From assembly GCF_002101735.1 (NCBI RefSeq), contig NZ_LQPE01000018.1:1-64000 (forward strand): a DNA stretch of 64,000 nt. The letters run 5' to 3'. The position numbers and the translations under genes are program-made. The notes beneath the pieces are model-generated. The model did not search any database, was not told where the DNA came from, and saw only the letters and a list, made by a program, of their open reading frames with translations. This DNA is from Mycobacterium kyorinense. GTDB lineage: Bacteria; Actinomycetota; Actinomycetes; Mycobacteriales; Mycobacteriaceae. Of this stretch, positions 39,742 through 51,053 are shown in pieces (positions within the stretch are counted from its first letter, which is position 1; every line of letters starts with the position of its first letter).

Positions 39742-40041
39742 TCAGCCCTTGAGGAGGTTGGCTTCGTCGACCGAAGCCGACCTGCGGGCACGGAAGATCG
39801 TCATGATGATGGCCAGCCCGACGACAACTTCGCAGGCGGCCACCACCATCGTGAAGAACGCCACCATCTGCCCGTCGAGACTGCCGTGCATCCGGGCGAA
39901 GGTGACGAACGCCAGGTTCACCGCGTTGAGCATCAACTCGACGCACATGAACATCACGATCGCGTTGCGCCGCAGCAGCACACCGGCCGCGCCGATAGTG
40001 AACAGCAGCACCGAAAGATACAGGTAATTCGAGGGATTCAT
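39742..40041 (-). CDS. nuoK: NADH-quinone oxidoreductase subunit K
   Basis: A 99-aa, three-helix membrane subunit of complex I. The conserved glutamates of the proton path are in [14 protein letters not shown] (about 30-43) and [10 protein letters not shown] (about 68-77). Size is normal for the family. Overlaps the nuoJ stop by 4 nt. Confidence 0.94.
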   Translation of the reverse strand: MNPSNYLYLSVLLFTIGAAGVLLRRNAIVMFMCVELMLNAVNLAFVTFARMHGSLDGQMVAFFTMVVAACEVVVGLAIIMTIFRARRSASVDEANLLKG

Positions 40042-40793
40042 CGCTCACCGTCCTGCTCGGAACCGTTGCCGACCGTCCGCTGCTGCAAAATCGGCGGCAC
40101 GGACAGTTTCGAAAACGACCCGTCGGGCAAAAGCGCGGCCATGTCGACCGCGTTGTGCCGGGCGTACACGCCGGGACCGGGCAGCGGCGTCGGATATCCG
40201 CCGCTGCGGAAGCGCTCGATCGACAACTCGCGCTGGGTCTTTCGGCGTTCGAACCGCTCGCGGTGCGCCAGCACCATCGCCCCCACGGCGGCGGTGATCA
40301 GCAGCGCGCTGGTCAGCTCGAACGCCCAGAGGTAACGGGAGAAGATCAGCGCCGCCAGGCCCTCGACGTTGCCGTGGGCGTTCGCCTGGGTCAACCCGGT
40401 GAACCCGCCGATGGCGACACTGCCGATGCCGGCGATCAGCAGTACGCCGAACCCGACACCCGCTATGACGGCGGCAACCCGTTGTCCGCGAATGGTTTCC
40501 ACCAATGACTCCGCGGAATCCACACCAATCAGCATCAGCACGAACAGGAACAGCATCATCACCGCGCCGGTGTAGACCACCACTTGGACCACGCCCAGAA
40601 ACAGCGCGTCCTGCGCCATGTAGAACACCGCGAGGATGATCATCGTCATCGCCAAAAACATTGCGGAATACACCGCGTTGGCGGCCATCACCACCCCCAG
40701 CGCGCCGATCAGCGCCAGTGCACCGAGGCCCCAGAACATCACCGCCTCACCGGTGGACGTCCGGCTGATCCCCTCGGCCAGCAGGGTGGTCAT
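40038..40793 (-). CDS. nuoJ: NADH-quinone oxidoreductase subunit J
   Basis: A 251-aa membrane subunit with five helices in the first 190 residues, including the [27 protein letters not shown] segment whose pi-bulge helix couples quinone chemistry to pumping. The C-terminal 60 residues form a hydrophilic tail that is common in mycobacteria but absent from E. coli NuoJ. ATGA overlap with nuoI. Confidence 0.92.
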   Translation of the reverse strand: MTTLLAEGISRTSTGEAVMFWGLGALALIGALGVVMAANAVYSAMFLAMTMIILAVFYMAQDALFLGVVQVVVYTGAVMMLFLFVLMLIGVDSAESLVETIRGQRVAAVIAGVGFGVLLIAGIGSVAIGGFTGLTQANAHGNVEGLAALIFSRYLWAFELTSALLITAAVGAMVLAHRERFERRKTQRELSIERFRSGGYPTPLPGPGVYARHNAVDMAALLPDGSFSKLSVPPILQQRTVGNGSEQDGER

Positions 40794-41317
40794 TGGCTGG
40801 CCTCGGCGGCGGGTTTGACGTTGCCGCGGTAGTAGTCGGCGTCGGTGGTTCCGGGCGCGCGGGGATGCGGCGGCGGCTGCATGCCCGGTTCCAGCGGCGC
40901 CAGCAGCCGGTCCTTTTCGTAGATCAGGTCGGCGCGGTTGTCGTCGGCCATCTCGTAGTCGTTGGTCATCGTCAACGCCCGGGTGGGACAGGCCTCGACG
41001 CACAGGCCGCAGCCGATGCAGCGCAGATAGTTGATCTGGTACACCCGCCCGTAGCGTTCCCCGGGCGAATACCGTTCTTCCTCGGTGTTATCGGCGCCTT
41101 CGACATAGATGGCGTCGGCCGGGCAGGCCCAGGCGCACAACTCGCAGCCGATGCACTTCTCCAGACCATCCGGATACCGGTTGAGCTGGTGGCGGCCGTG
41201 ATATCGCGGCGCCACCGGGCCGGGCTTCTCCGGATATTCCTCGGTGATCGGCCGTTTGAACATCGCGCCGAGCGTGACGCCGAATCCGGCGATGGACTCC
41301 AAGAACTTAGCTGGCAC
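40790..41317 (-). CDS. nuoI: NADH-quinone oxidoreductase subunit I (2x 4Fe-4S)
   Basis: A 175-aa ferredoxin-like subunit holding clusters N6a and N6b: [12 protein letters not shown] (about 55-66) and [12 protein letters not shown] (about 99-110). It passes electrons from NuoG toward the N2 cluster in NuoB. GTG start, overlapping the nuoH end by 11 nt. Confidence 0.94.
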   Translation of the reverse strand: MPAKFLESIAGFGVTLGAMFKRPITEEYPEKPGPVAPRYHGRHQLNRYPDGLEKCIGCELCAWACPADAIYVEGADNTEEERYSPGERYGRVYQINYLRCIGCGLCVEACPTRALTMTNDYEMADDNRADLIYEKDRLLAPLEPGMQPPPHPRAPGTTDADYYRGNVKPAAEASQ

Positions 41318-42533
41318 GTGCGCCCTCCTTGGTCGGCGCCTTGTCCGGCAGCGGCGGCGTGGGAAATGCCGGTTCCGCGACCGGCTCCGGGGCTTCCTCC
41401 GGACGAGTTTCCAAGCCGGACAGCGGTCTTCGCAGATACAGCAGCAGCCCGACGGCGGTGACGGCGCTGGCGATCACCAGCACGGCGGTCCAGTGCTCGA
41501 GGCCGTTGTTGCGCAGCGTGCGGATGACCGCCGCGATCATCACCCACAGCAGCGACACCGGAATCAGCGTCTTCCAGCCCAGTGCCATGAACTGGTCGTA
41601 GCGCAGCCGCGGCAGCGTGGCCCGCAGCCAGAAGTAGACGAACAGGAACGTCCACACCTTGGCCGTGAACCAGATCAACGGGAACCAGCCGCTGTTGGCG
41701 CCGGCCCACATGTTCAGCGGCCACGGCGCGTGCCAGCCGCCGAAGAACAGGGTCGCGGCCAACGCCGACACCGTGGTCATGTTGATGTACTCGGCCAGAT
41801 AGAACATCGCGAACGGCAGCGACGAGTACTCGGTGTGAAATCCGGCGACCAGTTCGCCCTCGGCCTCGGGCAAATCGAATGGGGCCCGGTTGGTTTCACC
41901 CACCATCGACACCAGGTACACCAAAAACGAAGGCAGCAGCAGGAACACGAACCAGACGCGGTCTTGGGTGGCCACGATCCGCGACGTCGACATTGTTCCG
42001 GCGTAGAGGAACACTGTCGCGAACGACAGGCCCATCGCGACTTCGTAGGAGATCACCTGGGCGGTGGAGCGCACACCGCCCAGCAGCGGGTAGGTGGATC
42101 CCGACGCCCACCCGGCCAGCACGATGCCGTACACCCCGATCGACGACAGCGCCAGGATGAACAACACCGCGACAGGTAGATCGGTGAGTTGCAGCATGGT
42201 CCGATGACCCAACACCGACACCTCGGGACCGAACGGGATGAACGCGAAGGCGGTGATCGCCGGGATGGTCGAGATGATCGGGGCCAGCAGGTAAACCGGT
42301 CGGTCGACGCCGACGGGCATGATCGCCTCTTTGAGGGCCAACTTGATCCCGTCGGCCAGGCTCTGCAGGGACCCGCGGGGGCCTACCCGGTTGGGTCCCC
42401 ATCGCAACTGCATGCGGCCCAACAACTTACGTTCGAGCAGGATCGCAGCCAGTACGGTCAGCACCAGGAAGGCGAAGACCGCGACCGCCTTCGCGGCTAT
42501 CAGCCACCAGGTGTCGTGCCCGAAGCCGGTCAT
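41307..42533 (-). CDS. nuoH: NADH-quinone oxidoreductase subunit H
   Basis: A 408-aa membrane subunit that forms the quinone-binding chamber with NuoB and NuoD. Eight to nine helices; [19 protein letters not shown] and [21 protein letters not shown] are signature sequences. A proline-rich C-terminal extension ([19 protein letters not shown]) is longer than in E. coli. ATG overlaps the nuoG stop. Confidence 0.94.
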   Translation of the reverse strand: MTGFGHDTWWLIAAKAVAVFAFLVLTVLAAILLERKLLGRMQLRWGPNRVGPRGSLQSLADGIKLALKEAIMPVGVDRPVYLLAPIISTIPAITAFAFIPFGPEVSVLGHRTMLQLTDLPVAVLFILALSSIGVYGIVLAGWASGSTYPLLGGVRSTAQVISYEVAMGLSFATVFLYAGTMSTSRIVATQDRVWFVFLLLPSFLVYLVSMVGETNRAPFDLPEAEGELVAGFHTEYSSLPFAMFYLAEYINMTTVSALAATLFFGGWHAPWPLNMWAGANSGWFPLIWFTAKVWTFLFVYFWLRATLPRLRYDQFMALGWKTLIPVSLLWVMIAAVIRTLRNNGLEHWTAVLVIASAVTAVGLLLYLRRPLSGLETRPEEAPEPVAEPAFPTPPLPDKAPTKEGARAS

Positions 42534-44917
42534 GACGTCACCCCAATTTTCACGACGGCGCCCGCTGCGACGCCTAATTGCCTGTGCACCGCCGAGCCGG
42601 GCGAGTTCAGCGGCAGCCACACCACCCGTTCGGGCATGTCGGTGATCGCCAGCGGCAACGTGATCGCCCCGCGCGACGTGCTGACGGTCACCGAATCACC
42701 CTCGGCTGCACCGATTTCGGCAGCAGTCTCGGCGGACAGCCGCACCACTGGGGCTCGCGCGGTGCCGGCCAGGTGTGGCTCGCCGTCCTGCAGGCGGCCG
42801 GCGTCGAGCAACATCCGCCAGCCGGTCAGCACCGCCTCGCCCTGGCCCGGCTGCTGAGGCGACGGGGCCGAAACGTCCGGGCCGTTTCCGCGTGCGCCGT
42901 CCCAGGTGCCGAATTGGCTCAGCTCTGCCCTGGCGGCGTCCACGGTCGGCAGGCCGAGGTCGACGCCCATCTCGTCGGCGAGCGCGTCGAGCACACGCAG
43001 ATCCGGTGTGGCGCCTTGTTGTAGCGCGACGGGGAAGGCGCGGTAGCGGCCCTCCCAGTTGACGTAGGTGCCTGCCTTTTCCGCCGCGGGCGCGATCGGG
43101 AACACGACATCGGCGCGTTCGGTGACCGCGCTGTGCCGCAACTCCAGGCTGACCACGAAACCCGCGGCGTCCAGCGCAGCGAGCGCGGCGTCCGGGTCGG
43201 CGAGATCGCCCGGCTCCACCGCGCCGACCAGCAGCGCGCACAGTGTGCCGTCCGCGGCGGCGGCCAAGATGCCGTCGGTGTCCCGCCCAGGGGCGGAAGG
43301 CAATTCGGCGACGTGCCATGCCGCGCACACCTCGGCGCGCGCACCCTCGTCGGACACCGGACGACCACCGGGCAGCAGCGTGCCCAGCGCGCCGGCCTCT
43401 AACGCACCGCGTTCCCCTGCGCGGCGCGGTACCCAGGCCAGCGACGCACCGGTGGTGTCGGCGAGTCGGGCGGCCGCCGACAGTCCGCCCGGCACGGTGG
43501 CCAGCCGTTCGCCGACCATGATCACCGCGCCCGGTTTGCGCAACAGCTCACCGACCTCGTCGCTCAGCCCGTCCAGCGCGGCCGCCTCGCCGCCGGGGGC
43601 GGCCTTCAGCAAATGGCCCTTCATCCGCTGCAGCCCGCGGCTGGCGAACGGCGCCACCGCGTAGACCGGCAGCCGGTGCTTGCGGGCCGCCTTGCGCAGC
43701 CGCACGAACACGATCGGCGACTCGTCCTCGGGCTCGAACCCGACCAACAGCACCACCGGCGCCGATTCCAGATCGGCATAGCTGACGCTGACCGGCCGGC
43801 CGGCGACCCGGGCCGCCAGGAACTCGGCTTCTTCGCTCGAGTGCGGCCGCGCTCGGAAGTCGATGTCGTTGGTGCCCAAGGCGATCCGTGCGAACTTGGC
43901 GTAGGCGTAGGCGTCCTCCCATGTCATCCGGCCACCGACAAGAACACCCACGGGGGCGCCCGACAGCCCGTTGACGGCGGCGGCAAGCGCCTCCGGCCAG
44001 GACGCCGGCACCAGCGCGCCGTCAGCGTCGCGGACCAGGGGAGTGGTGATCCGGTCCGGTTGGGTGGCGTACGTGAACGCCCACCGGCCCTTGTCGCAGT
44101 TCCACTCCTCGTTGACTTCCGGGTCGTCGCCTGCCAGTCGGCGTAGCACCTTGCCGCGGCGGTGGTCGGTGCGCTGCGCGCAGCCCGACGCGCAGTGCTC
44201 GCACACGCTCGGGCTCGATACCAGGTCGTAGGGGCGGGCCCGGAACCGGTAGGCGGTGCCGGTCAGCGCGCCGACCGGGCAGATCTGCACGGTGTTGCCC
44301 GAAAAGTAGGACTCGAACGGCTCGTTGGCGTAAATGCCGACCTGCTGCAGCGCGCCGCGCTCGAGCATGTCGATGAACGGGTCGCCGGCGATCTGCTCGG
44401 AAAACCGGGTGCAGCGGGCGCACAGGATGCATCGCTCACGGTCCAGCAGCACCTGCGAGGAGATGTTGATCGGCTTGGCGAAGTGGCGCTTGGCGTCGGT
44501 GTAGCGGGAATCGGCCCGCCCGTTGGACATTGCCTGGTTCTGAAGCGGACATTCGCCGCCCTTGTCGCACATCGGGCAGTCCAGCGGATGGTTGATCAGC
44601 AGCAGCTCCATCACCCCGTGCTGCGCCTTGTCGGCGACCTCGGAGGTGAACTGAGTGCGCACCACCATGTCGTTGGTCACCGCAATCGTGCACGACGCCA
44701 TCGGTTTACGCTGGCCCTCGATCTCGACCAGGCATTGCCGGCACGCGCCGACCGGATCCAGCAGCGGGTGGTCGCAGAACCGGGGGATCTGGATGCCCAT
44801 CAACTCGGCGGCGCGGATCACCAACGTGCCCTTGGGGACACTGATCTCGGTGCCGTCGATGGTCAACGTCACCATCTCTTGGCCGGCGACGCTCTTTTCG
44901 GCCTCCGCCTGAGTCAA
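42530..44917 (-). CDS. nuoG: NADH-quinone oxidoreductase subunit G
   Basis: A 795-aa iron-sulfur subunit. The [2Fe-2S] N1b ligands are C48, C59, C62 and C76; [17 protein letters not shown] and [12 protein letters not shown]...CPVGAL carry the N5 and N4 clusters. A further CEHCASGC...NCDKG set should hold the off-path N7 cluster. A molybdopterin-oxidoreductase-like domain fills the rest. The start is TTG (TTGA overlap with nuoF); ATG 44875 is an alternative, but the residues before it look conserved. Confidence 0.93.
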   Translation of the reverse strand: MTQAEAEKSVAGQEMVTLTIDGTEISVPKGTLVIRAAELMGIQIPRFCDHPLLDPVGACRQCLVEIEGQRKPMASCTIAVTNDMVVRTQFTSEVADKAQHGVMELLLINHPLDCPMCDKGGECPLQNQAMSNGRADSRYTDAKRHFAKPINISSQVLLDRERCILCARCTRFSEQIAGDPFIDMLERGALQQVGIYANEPFESYFSGNTVQICPVGALTGTAYRFRARPYDLVSSPSVCEHCASGCAQRTDHRRGKVLRRLAGDDPEVNEEWNCDKGRWAFTYATQPDRITTPLVRDADGALVPASWPEALAAAVNGLSGAPVGVLVGGRMTWEDAYAYAKFARIALGTNDIDFRARPHSSEEAEFLAARVAGRPVSVSYADLESAPVVLLVGFEPEDESPIVFVRLRKAARKHRLPVYAVAPFASRGLQRMKGHLLKAAPGGEAAALDGLSDEVGELLRKPGAVIMVGERLATVPGGLSAAARLADTTGASLAWVPRRAGERGALEAGALGTLLPGGRPVSDEGARAEVCAAWHVAELPSAPGRDTDGILAAAADGTLCALLVGAVEPGDLADPDAALAALDAAGFVVSLELRHSAVTERADVVFPIAPAAEKAGTYVNWEGRYRAFPVALQQGATPDLRVLDALADEMGVDLGLPTVDAARAELSQFGTWDGARGNGPDVSAPSPQQPGQGEAVLTGWRMLLDAGRLQDGEPHLAGTARAPVVRLSAETAAEIGAAEGDSVTVSTSRGAITLPLAITDMPERVVWLPLNSPGSAVHRQLGVAAGAVVKIGVTS

Positions 44918-46239
44918 GACCGCTCTCCATTCGTGAGCATGGACTCTCTGGGATCAAAGGGGCAGCCGCCGCCCTCGACGTGCGCGACGTACTCGTCGCG
45001 GAAGTACTTCAGCGACGACATCACCGGGCTGGCTGCGCCATCGCCCAACGCGCAGAATGACTTACCCAAGATCGTGTCGGAGATGTCGAACAGCTTGTCC
45101 AGATCTTCGGCGGTGCCGTTGCCGGTTTCGAGCCGGGCGTAGATCTTGTCCAGCCAGAATGTGCCCTCCCGGCACGGCGTGCACTTACCGCAGGACTCGT
45201 GCTTGTAGAACTCGGTCCAGCGCCGAACCGCACGCACCACGCACGTGGTCTCGTCGAAAATCTCCAGCGCCTTGGTCCCCAGCATGGAGCCGGCCTCGCC
45301 GACGCCCTCGTAGTCCAGCGGCACGTCGAGGTGCTCGTCGGTGAGGATCGGAGTCGACGAGCCGCCCGGCGTCCAGAACTTCAGCCGGTGACCTTTGCGC
45401 ACACCGCCGGCGTAATCGAGCAACTCCCGCAACGTGATTCCCAGCGGCGCCTCGTACTGGCCGGGTCGGGTCACGTGCCCCGACAGCGAATACAGCGTGA
45501 AGCCGGGCGACTTCTCGCTTCCCATCGAGCGGAACCAGTCGACGCCGTTGAGGATGATCGGCGGCACGCTGGCGACGGTTTCGACGTTGTTGATCACCGT
45601 CGGGCAGGCATAAAGTCCCGACACCGCCGGGAAAGGCGGCCGAAGCCGAGGCTGGCCGCGGCGGCCCTCCAGCGAATCGAGCAGCGCGGTCTCCTCGCCG
45701 CAGATGTAGGCACCCGCGCCCGCATGCACCACCAACTCCAGGTCGTAGCCCGAGCCGGCGATGTCGCGGCCCAAAAAGCCTGCGGCATACGCCTCGGCGA
45801 CCGCGTTGTGCAATCGGCGGATCACCGGCAGCACCTCGCCGCGCACGTAGATGAACGCGTGGCTGGCCCGGATCGCGTAGGCGGCGATGATGCTGCCCTC
45901 GATCAACACGTGCGGGGTGGCCAGCATCAGCGGCATGTCTTTGCATGTGCCGGGCTCGGATTCGTCGGCGTTGACCACCAGGTAGTGCGGCTTGGCGGCT
46001 GGGCCTTCGTCGCCCTGCGGGATGAACGACCATTTGGTTCCGGTCGCGAAACCCGCGCCTCCGCGGCCGCGTAACCCGGAGTCCTTGACGGTCTGCAGCA
46101 CCGCGTCGGGCTCCATCTCCAGGGCCTTCTGCAGCGCGCGGTAGCCGTCGTAGCGGCGATAGGTGTCAAGAGTCCACGACTCGGGGTCGTCCCAGTAGCG
46201 GCTGAGCACCGGAGTCAAACGCACAGGGGCGGCCATCAT
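44914..46239 (-). CDS. nuoF: NADH-quinone oxidoreductase subunit F
   Basis: A 441-aa NADH-oxidising subunit. [16 protein letters not shown] binds [17 protein letters not shown] and [12 protein letters not shown] contact FMN, and [12 protein letters not shown] plus a later Cys hold the N3 [4Fe-4S] cluster. It is the electron entry point of complex I. Two adjacent ATG codons open the gene; the first overlaps the nuoE stop. Confidence 0.95.
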   Translation of the reverse strand: MMAAPVRLTPVLSRYWDDPESWTLDTYRRYDGYRALQKALEMEPDAVLQTVKDSGLRGRGGAGFATGTKWSFIPQGDEGPAAKPHYLVVNADESEPGTCKDMPLMLATPHVLIEGSIIAAYAIRASHAFIYVRGEVLPVIRRLHNAVAEAYAAGFLGRDIAGSGYDLELVVHAGAGAYICGEETALLDSLEGRRGQPRLRPPFPAVSGLYACPTVINNVETVASVPPIILNGVDWFRSMGSEKSPGFTLYSLSGHVTRPGQYEAPLGITLRELLDYAGGVRKGHRLKFWTPGGSSTPILTDEHLDVPLDYEGVGEAGSMLGTKALEIFDETTCVVRAVRRWTEFYKHESCGKCTPCREGTFWLDKIYARLETGNGTAEDLDKLFDISDTILGKSFCALGDGAASPVMSSLKYFRDEYVAHVEGGGCPFDPRESMLTNGERS

Positions 46240-46991
46240 TCACCGTCCCCGGTGGGGGGTGCCTGCATGTCGCGTTCCTGGGCGACGCGCAGACCGGCCA
46301 ACGTGGCTTCGCCCGCGCCGCCCTGGCCGTCGTCGGGGCGCTGGTCGGGGAAGCCCGCCAGGATCCGCTCGGTCTGTCGGAACGGGCACAGCTGCGCGCC
46401 GCGGGTCGGCCGCGGCGGCTTACCGGAGCGCAGCCCGTCGACGAGTTCCCGTGCGGATTCCGGAGTTTGGTTGTCGAAGAACTCCCAGTTGACCATCACC
46501 ACAGGGGCGTAGTCGCAGGCGGCGTTGCATTCCACGTGCTGCAGCGTGACTTTGCCGTCCTCGGTGGTCTGGTCGTTGTCGATGCCGAGGTGCTCTTTGA
46601 GCGATTCGAAGATCGCGTCGCCGCCCATCACCGCGCACAGCGTGTTGGTGCAGACGCCGACGAGGTAGTCGCCGGTGGGCCCGCGGCGATACATCGTGTA
46701 GAAGCTCGCCACGGCCGCCACTTCGGCGCCCGTCAACCCGAGCTGTTCGCCGCAGAACTCCAAACCCGCCGGCGTCAAATAGGAGTCCTCGGATTGCACC
46801 AGGTGCAGCAGCGGCAGCAGGGCCGAGCGCCCGTTGGGGTAGCGGCCGATGATCTCCTTGGCGTCAACCTCCAACCGCGCCTTGACGTCCGGTGGATATG
46901 ACTCGGGGGCACCCTCCACCACGAACTGTCCCGGCTCGTCGGGCGGCGGACCGAGGTGGAGGAACACCGGTTCGCCTTGTGGCCCCGTCAT
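46236..46991 (-). CDS. nuoE: NADH-quinone oxidoreductase subunit E
   Basis: A 251-aa thioredoxin-like [2Fe-2S] subunit (N1a). The ligands are in [10 protein letters not shown] and [15 protein letters not shown]-terminal extension of about 60 residues rich in P, R, G and Q follows, as in other mycobacteria. ATGA overlaps on both ends couple it to nuoD and nuoF. Confidence 0.94.
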   Translation of the reverse strand: MTGPQGEPVFLHLGPPPDEPGQFVVEGAPESYPPDVKARLEVDAKEIIGRYPNGRSALLPLLHLVQSEDSYLTPAGLEFCGEQLGLTGAEVAAVASFYTMYRRGPTGDYLVGVCTNTLCAVMGGDAIFESLKEHLGIDNDQTTEDGKVTLQHVECNAACDYAPVVMVNWEFFDNQTPESARELVDGLRSGKPPRPTRGAQLCPFRQTERILAGFPDQRPDDGQGGAGEATLAGLRVAQERDMQAPPTGDGE

Positions 46992-48289
46992 CGGTCGACC
47001 CCGCCCATGACCGGATCGAGGCTGGCGACCGCGGCGATCACGTCGGCAACCATGCCGCCTTCGCACATCGCGGCGACGGCCTGCAGGTTGGTGAACGACG
47101 GGTCCCGGTAGTGCACGCGGTAGGGGCGGGTGCCGCCGTCGGACACCATGTGCACACCCAGCTCGCCGCGCGGTGATTCGACCGCGACGTAGACCTGGCC
47201 GGCCGGTACGCGGATGCCCTCGGTGACCAGCTTGAAGTGGTGGATCAGCGCTTCCATCGAGCTGCCCATGATCTTGGCGATGTGCTCGGGCGAGTTGCCC
47301 AGCCCGTCGGGCCCGACCTTCAGATCGGCGGGCCAGGCGATCTTGCGGTCCTCGACCCTGATCGGCCCGGGCTTGAGTTTGTCCAGACACTGCTCGACGA
47401 TCTTCAGCGACTCCCTCATCTCCTTGACGCGAATCATGTAGCGACCGTAGGCATCACAGCCGTCGTCGGTGATCACGTCGAATTCGTAGTTCTCATAGCC
47501 GCAGTACGGTTCGGCGCGCCGCAGGTCGTGCGGCAACCCGGTCGAGCGCAGCACCGGGCCGGTGATACCCAGCGCCATGCAGCCGGTGAGGTCGAGGTAG
47601 CCGATGCCCTGGGTGCGGGCTTTCCAGATGTAGTTCTCGTTGAGTAGGTTTTCCAGGTCGTTGAGCCGGCGGCTCATCAGCTTCAAGAAGTCGGCAATCT
47701 CGCTCTCCGCATTGGGCGGCAAGTCCTGGGCCAGCCCGCCGGGGCGAATGTAGTTGTGGTTCATCCGCAAACCGGTGATCGACTCGAACAGGTTGAGCAC
47801 CAGCTCGCGTTCCCGGAAGCCAAGGAACATGGCGGTCATCGCGCCCAGCTCCATGCCGCCGGTGGCCAACGCCACCAGGTGCGACGAAATCCGGTTGAGC
47901 TCCATCATCATCACCCGGATGACGTTGACCCGCTCCGGTATCTGATCGGTGATGCCGAGCAGCTTCTCCACGCCAAGACAGAACACCGTCTCGTTGAAAA
48001 ACGGTGACAGGTAATCCATTCGGGTCACAAACGTGACGCCCTGGGTCCAGTACCGGTATTCGAGGTTCTTCTCGATTCCGGTGTGCAGGTAGCCGATTCC
48101 GCACCGCGCCTCGGTGACCGTCTCGCCCTCGATCTCCAGGATCAGCCGCAGCACACCGTGGGTGGACGGGTGCTGGGGGCCCATGTTGACGACGATGCGG
48201 TCACCGGGATCCCCGGCCCGGGCGGCCTCGATGACCTTCTCCCAGTCCTGGCCGCCGGCCATCAAAACCGTTTCGCCTGCTTCACTCAT
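46988..48289 (-). CDS. nuoD: NADH-quinone oxidoreductase subunit D
   Basis: A 433-aa 49-kDa-type subunit lining the quinone pocket. [22 protein letters not shown] (about 35-56) contains the quinone-contacting histidine loop; [14 protein letters not shown] and the C-terminal DPVMGGVDR are diagnostic. It is separate from NuoC, unlike in E. coli. A one-base overlap (TGATG) joins it to nuoC. Confidence 0.95.
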   Translation of the reverse strand: MSEAGETVLMAGGQDWEKVIEAARAGDPGDRIVVNMGPQHPSTHGVLRLILEIEGETVTEARCGIGYLHTGIEKNLEYRYWTQGVTFVTRMDYLSPFFNETVFCLGVEKLLGITDQIPERVNVIRVMMMELNRISSHLVALATGGMELGAMTAMFLGFRERELVLNLFESITGLRMNHNYIRPGGLAQDLPPNAESEIADFLKLMSRRLNDLENLLNENYIWKARTQGIGYLDLTGCMALGITGPVLRSTGLPHDLRRAEPYCGYENYEFDVITDDGCDAYGRYMIRVKEMRESLKIVEQCLDKLKPGPIRVEDRKIAWPADLKVGPDGLGNSPEHIAKIMGSSMEALIHHFKLVTEGIRVPAGQVYVAVESPRGELGVHMVSDGGTRPYRVHYRDPSFTNLQAVAAMCEGGMVADVIAAVASLDPVMGGVDR

Positions 48290-48981
48290 CAGTTGTAGGA
48301 CCTCCGCTCGTCGGGCGGGGGAATCTGCGCGCCCTTGTACTCGACCGGGATGCCGCCCAGCGGATAGTCCTTGCGCTGCGGATGGCCGTGCCAGTCGTCG
48401 GGCATCTCGATGCGGGTCAGCGACGGGTGGCCGTCGAAGATGATGCCGAAGAAGTCGTATGTCTCCCGCTCGTGCCAGTCGTTGGTGGGATAGATCGAAA
48501 ACAGCGACGGGATGTGCGGATCAGCGTCCGGCGCAGCGACTTCCAGCCGGACGCGACGGTTGTGTGTGATCGACTTGAGCAGGTACACCGCGTGCAGTTC
48601 GCGGTCGGTTTCGTTCGGGTAGTGCACCCCGTTGACGCCCAGGCACAGCTCGAAGCGCAGCCCCGGCTCGTCGCGCAGCCGCTGGGCGACCTGCGGCAGC
48701 ATCTCGCGGCGCACGTGCAGGGTCAGCTCGTCGCGGTAGACCACGACCTTTTCGATCGCGTCGGCGAAGTCGATCCCGTTGGCCTGCAACGCCTCGGCCA
48801 GTTGGTCGACCACCTCGTCGAAGTAGCCGCCGTAGGGACGCGGGCTGCTGCCGGGCAGCGCCACCTGGCGGACCAGCCTGCCGTATCCCGACGTGTCACC
48901 GGTGTCGGATACCCCGAACATGCCACGCCGGACGTCGATCACTTCGTCGGTGCCGCGGTCGGCCGCATCCGGTGAGCTCAT
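48289..48981 (-). CDS. nuoC: NADH-quinone oxidoreductase subunit C
   Basis: A 230-aa 30-kDa-type subunit of the peripheral arm. [30 protein letters not shown] is the signature for this family, followed by [16 protein letters not shown]. The frame extends upstream within nuoB, but the ATG at 48981 overlapping the nuoB stop is the right start. Confidence 0.93.
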   Translation of the reverse strand: MSSPDAADRGTDEVIDVRRGMFGVSDTGDTSGYGRLVRQVALPGSSPRPYGGYFDEVVDQLAEALQANGIDFADAIEKVVVYRDELTLHVRREMLPQVAQRLRDEPGLRFELCLGVNGVHYPNETDRELHAVYLLKSITHNRRVRLEVAAPDADPHIPSLFSIYPTNDWHERETYDFFGIIFDGHPSLTRIEMPDDWHGHPQRKDYPLGGIPVEYKGAQIPPPDERRSYN

Positions 48982-49532
48982 CGCAGCAGTCCGCGCATTT
49001 CGATCGTGGGCCTGGCCGCCAGCGCGGCCTGTTCGGCTTCGGCGATGGCACGCTCCCGGTCGACACCCAGCGGCATTTGCTGAATCTTCTCGTGCAGCTT
49101 GAGGATTGCGTACAGCAACATCTCCGGGCGCGGTGGGCAACCGGGCAGGTAGATGTCCACGGGCACAACGTGGTCGACACCCTGCACGATTGCGTAGTTG
49201 TTGAACATCCCGCCCGACGACGCGCACACGCCCATCGCCAGCACCCATTTCGGTTCGGCCATCTGGTCGTAGATCTGGCGTAGCACCGGCGCCATCTTCT
49301 GGCTGACCCGGCCGGCGACGATCATCAGGTCGGCCTGCCGCGGCGTCGCAGAGAAACGCTCCATTCCGAAGCGCGCGATGTCGAACCGGGGCGAGGCCGT
49401 CGACATCATCTCGATGGCGCAGCACGCCAATCCGAATGTCGCCGGCCACAACGAGTTCTTCCGGAAATAACCCGCCAGTCGTTCGACGGTGGTCAGCAGG
49501 AAACCGCTGGGCAGTTTCTCTTCCAGGCCCAC
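48978..49532 (-). CDS. nuoB: NADH-quinone oxidoreductase subunit B
   Basis: A 184-aa PSST-type subunit carrying cluster N2, the final electron donor to quinone. Ligands lie in [10 protein letters not shown] (adjacent cysteines), [10 protein letters not shown] and [13 protein letters not shown] start, 8 nt after the nuoA stop. Confidence 0.95.
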   Translation of the reverse strand: MGLEEKLPSGFLLTTVERLAGYFRKNSLWPATFGLACCAIEMMSTASPRFDIARFGMERFSATPRQADLMIVAGRVSQKMAPVLRQIYDQMAEPKWVLAMGVCASSGGMFNNYAIVQGVDHVVPVDIYLPGCPPRPEMLLYAILKLHEKIQQMPLGVDRERAIAEAEQAALAARPTIEMRGLLR

Positions 49533-49540
49533 GCCCTACC

Positions 49541-49918
49541 TCAATCCCACGTCAGGCCGCCGCGACGCCACACGTACGCATAGGCGACGAACACCGTGAG
49601 CATGAACACCACCATCTCGACGAGCGCGAACACGCCCAGCGCGTCGTAGCTGACCGCCCACGGATACAGGAACACGATTTCGATGTCGAAGACGATGAAC
49701 AGCATCGCGGTCAGGTAGTACTTCACCGGGAACCGCTGTCCGCTGCCGGCGTGCGGGGCATTTGCCGGCTGGTGGGCGGGTTCGATCCCGCACTCGTAGG
49801 CCTCCAACTTCGACCGGTTGTACCGCGAGGGGCCCACGACCAACGCCACCGCCACCGAGAAGACCGCGAAAGCGGCGGCGATCCCCCCGAGCACCAGGAT
49901 CGGCGTGTAGAGATTCAT
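49541..49918 (-). CDS. nuoA: NADH-quinone oxidoreductase subunit A
   Basis: A 125-aa, three-helix membrane subunit and the first gene of the nuo operon. YECGIEP and the stretch [20 protein letters not shown] are family signatures. The start MNLYTP at 49918 is preferred over a GTG at 49963, because it begins right at the first helix and GGAGGAG lies 12-18 nt upstream. As the first gene it is where regulation of the whole complex acts. Confidence 0.93.
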   Translation of the reverse strand: MNLYTPILVLGGIAAAFAVFSVAVALVVGPSRYNRSKLEAYECGIEPAHQPANAPHAGSGQRFPVKYYLTAMLFIVFDIEIVFLYPWAVSYDALGVFALVEMVVFMLTVFVAYAYVWRRGGLTWD

Positions 49919-49948
49919 CGCGCGGCGCTGCTCCTCCTGGCTGTCTCC

Positions 49949-50020
49949 TGTGACTTCAACCACAGCCTAGCGATGATGTGTGTGGCTCCGCTCACGGGTT
50001 CGGATGTGACCTCGACCACA
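49949..50020 (-). promoter_or_regulatory. nuo promoter region with three CRP-like palindromes
   Basis: Three 16-bp sites match TGTGA-N6-TCACA in 8-9 of 10 positions: 49949-49964 (TGTGACTTCAACCACA), 49981-49996 (TGTGGCTCCGCTCACG) and 50005-50020 (TGTGACCTCGACCACA). A -10-like TAGGCT on the minus strand (49964-49969) overlaps the first site. This suggests control by a cAMP receptor protein (Rv3676/Crp type). Inferred from pattern only. Confidence 0.5.
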
Positions 50021-50090
50021 GCCAGCATCGGGCAGACCTATGCGTCAGCGCTGCCGCGAAAGTGCTACGGCGCTAGGGTGATTCGCGTTA

Positions 50091-50492
50091 TCAGGACACG
50101 GGTGTGCGCAGCAGGCCCGCCACCGTGCGGCCCAGCTCGATGGGGTCGACCGGATGCGGGACGGCGGCCTCGGCGCGGGACCAGCTGGCCAGCCAGGCAT
50201 CGTCGGGCCGCCCGGTGAGCACCACGATCGGCGGGCACTGGGCGACCTCGTCCTTGAGCTGTTTGGCGATGCCCATCCCGCCTTCCGGCGTGGCCTCGCC
50301 GTCGAGAATGGCCAGGTCGATGCCGCCGGCGTCGACCTGTTTGATCACCATCGGACCGGTCGCCACCTCGACGTAGCTCAGCTCGGGCAGGTCGGGGTGG
50401 ACCCGCTTGCCGAGTGCCAGCATCACATCCTGGCGGGTTTTCGCATTGTTGCTGTACACGAGGATCCGCAGGGCGTCACTGGTGGCAGGCAC
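50091..50492 (-). CDS. Orphan single-domain response regulator, Rv3143-like
   Basis: A 133-aa receiver domain with no output domain. The phospho-acceptor Asp is in DLAILDGEATPEGG and VVLTGRPDD keeps the Thr position. The acidic pair after strand 1 is replaced (ILVYSNNAKTR), and the lysine near the end is replaced by histidine (AVPHPVDP), so phosphorylation may be weak or absent. Same length and position as Rv3143, which as I recall has been linked to complex I by protein contact. No histidine kinase gene is nearby. GTG start. Confidence 0.82.
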   Translation of the reverse strand: MPATSDALRILVYSNNAKTRQDVMLALGKRVHPDLPELSYVEVATGPMVIKQVDAGGIDLAILDGEATPEGGMGIAKQLKDEVAQCPPIVVLTGRPDDAWLASWSRAEAAVPHPVDPIELGRTVAGLLRTPVS

Positions 50493-50502
50493 GGTGCAGA
50501 GC

Positions 50503-51036
50503 CTACTGCCCGCGGGCGAAGCAGGCGTCGGCCGAGGCGGTCGCCGCCTTGCCGATCATCCCGAGCCGATTCCAGCCCAGGCCGAACTGCGCCCGGTCGA
50601 TCTTGATCTTCGCGGTGACGCGCACCGTGCCGTCGCCGAGCACGGTGATCTGGACCGGCAGCGGCAGCGGCTCACTGATCCCCTTGATGGTGAAGGTGGC
50701 CCGCAGGTCGGCGGCGTTGCCGGTGGTGGGCTGCACCGCGGTGACGACGACGCTCATCTCCGGGAAACGCTCGACGTCGAAGAAGTCGGCGGAGCGCAGG
50801 TGCTCGTCGCGTTTGCGGATGCCGGTGCGCAGCGACGCCGTCTGGATGTCGAGGCGGCCGAAGACCGCGCCTTTACCGGTGACCTGCCCGTCGGCGCTGA
50901 CGTCGGTGAACTGGCCCTTGACGTTCATCAGGCCCCAGAAGTTCCTGATCTTGAAGGTGAAGCTCGATCGGTCCGGAACCAGATTCCACACCCCGGCGGT
51001 GTCCGGATCGCTCAGCAGCGTTTCCACGGTCGTCAT
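50503..51036 (-). CDS. YceI-family protein
   Basis: A 177-aa lipocalin-like protein of the YceI family: WNLVPDRSSFTFKIRNFWGLMNVKGQF, then DEHLRSADFFDVERFPEM, are typical. These proteins bind polyisoprenoids or similar lipids in a beta-barrel. No signal peptide is visible, so it should be cytosolic. GGAGGCGC precedes the ATG. It lies 10 nt upstream of the receiver gene on the same strand. Confidence 0.87.
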   Translation of the reverse strand: MTTVETLLSDPDTAGVWNLVPDRSSFTFKIRNFWGLMNVKGQFTDVSADGQVTGKGAVFGRLDIQTASLRTGIRKRDEHLRSADFFDVERFPEMSVVVTAVQPTTGNAADLRATFTIKGISEPLPLPVQITVLGDGTVRVTAKIKIDRAQFGLGWNRLGMIGKAATASADACFARGQ

Positions 51037-51053
51037 CTGCGCCTCCGTTGCAG

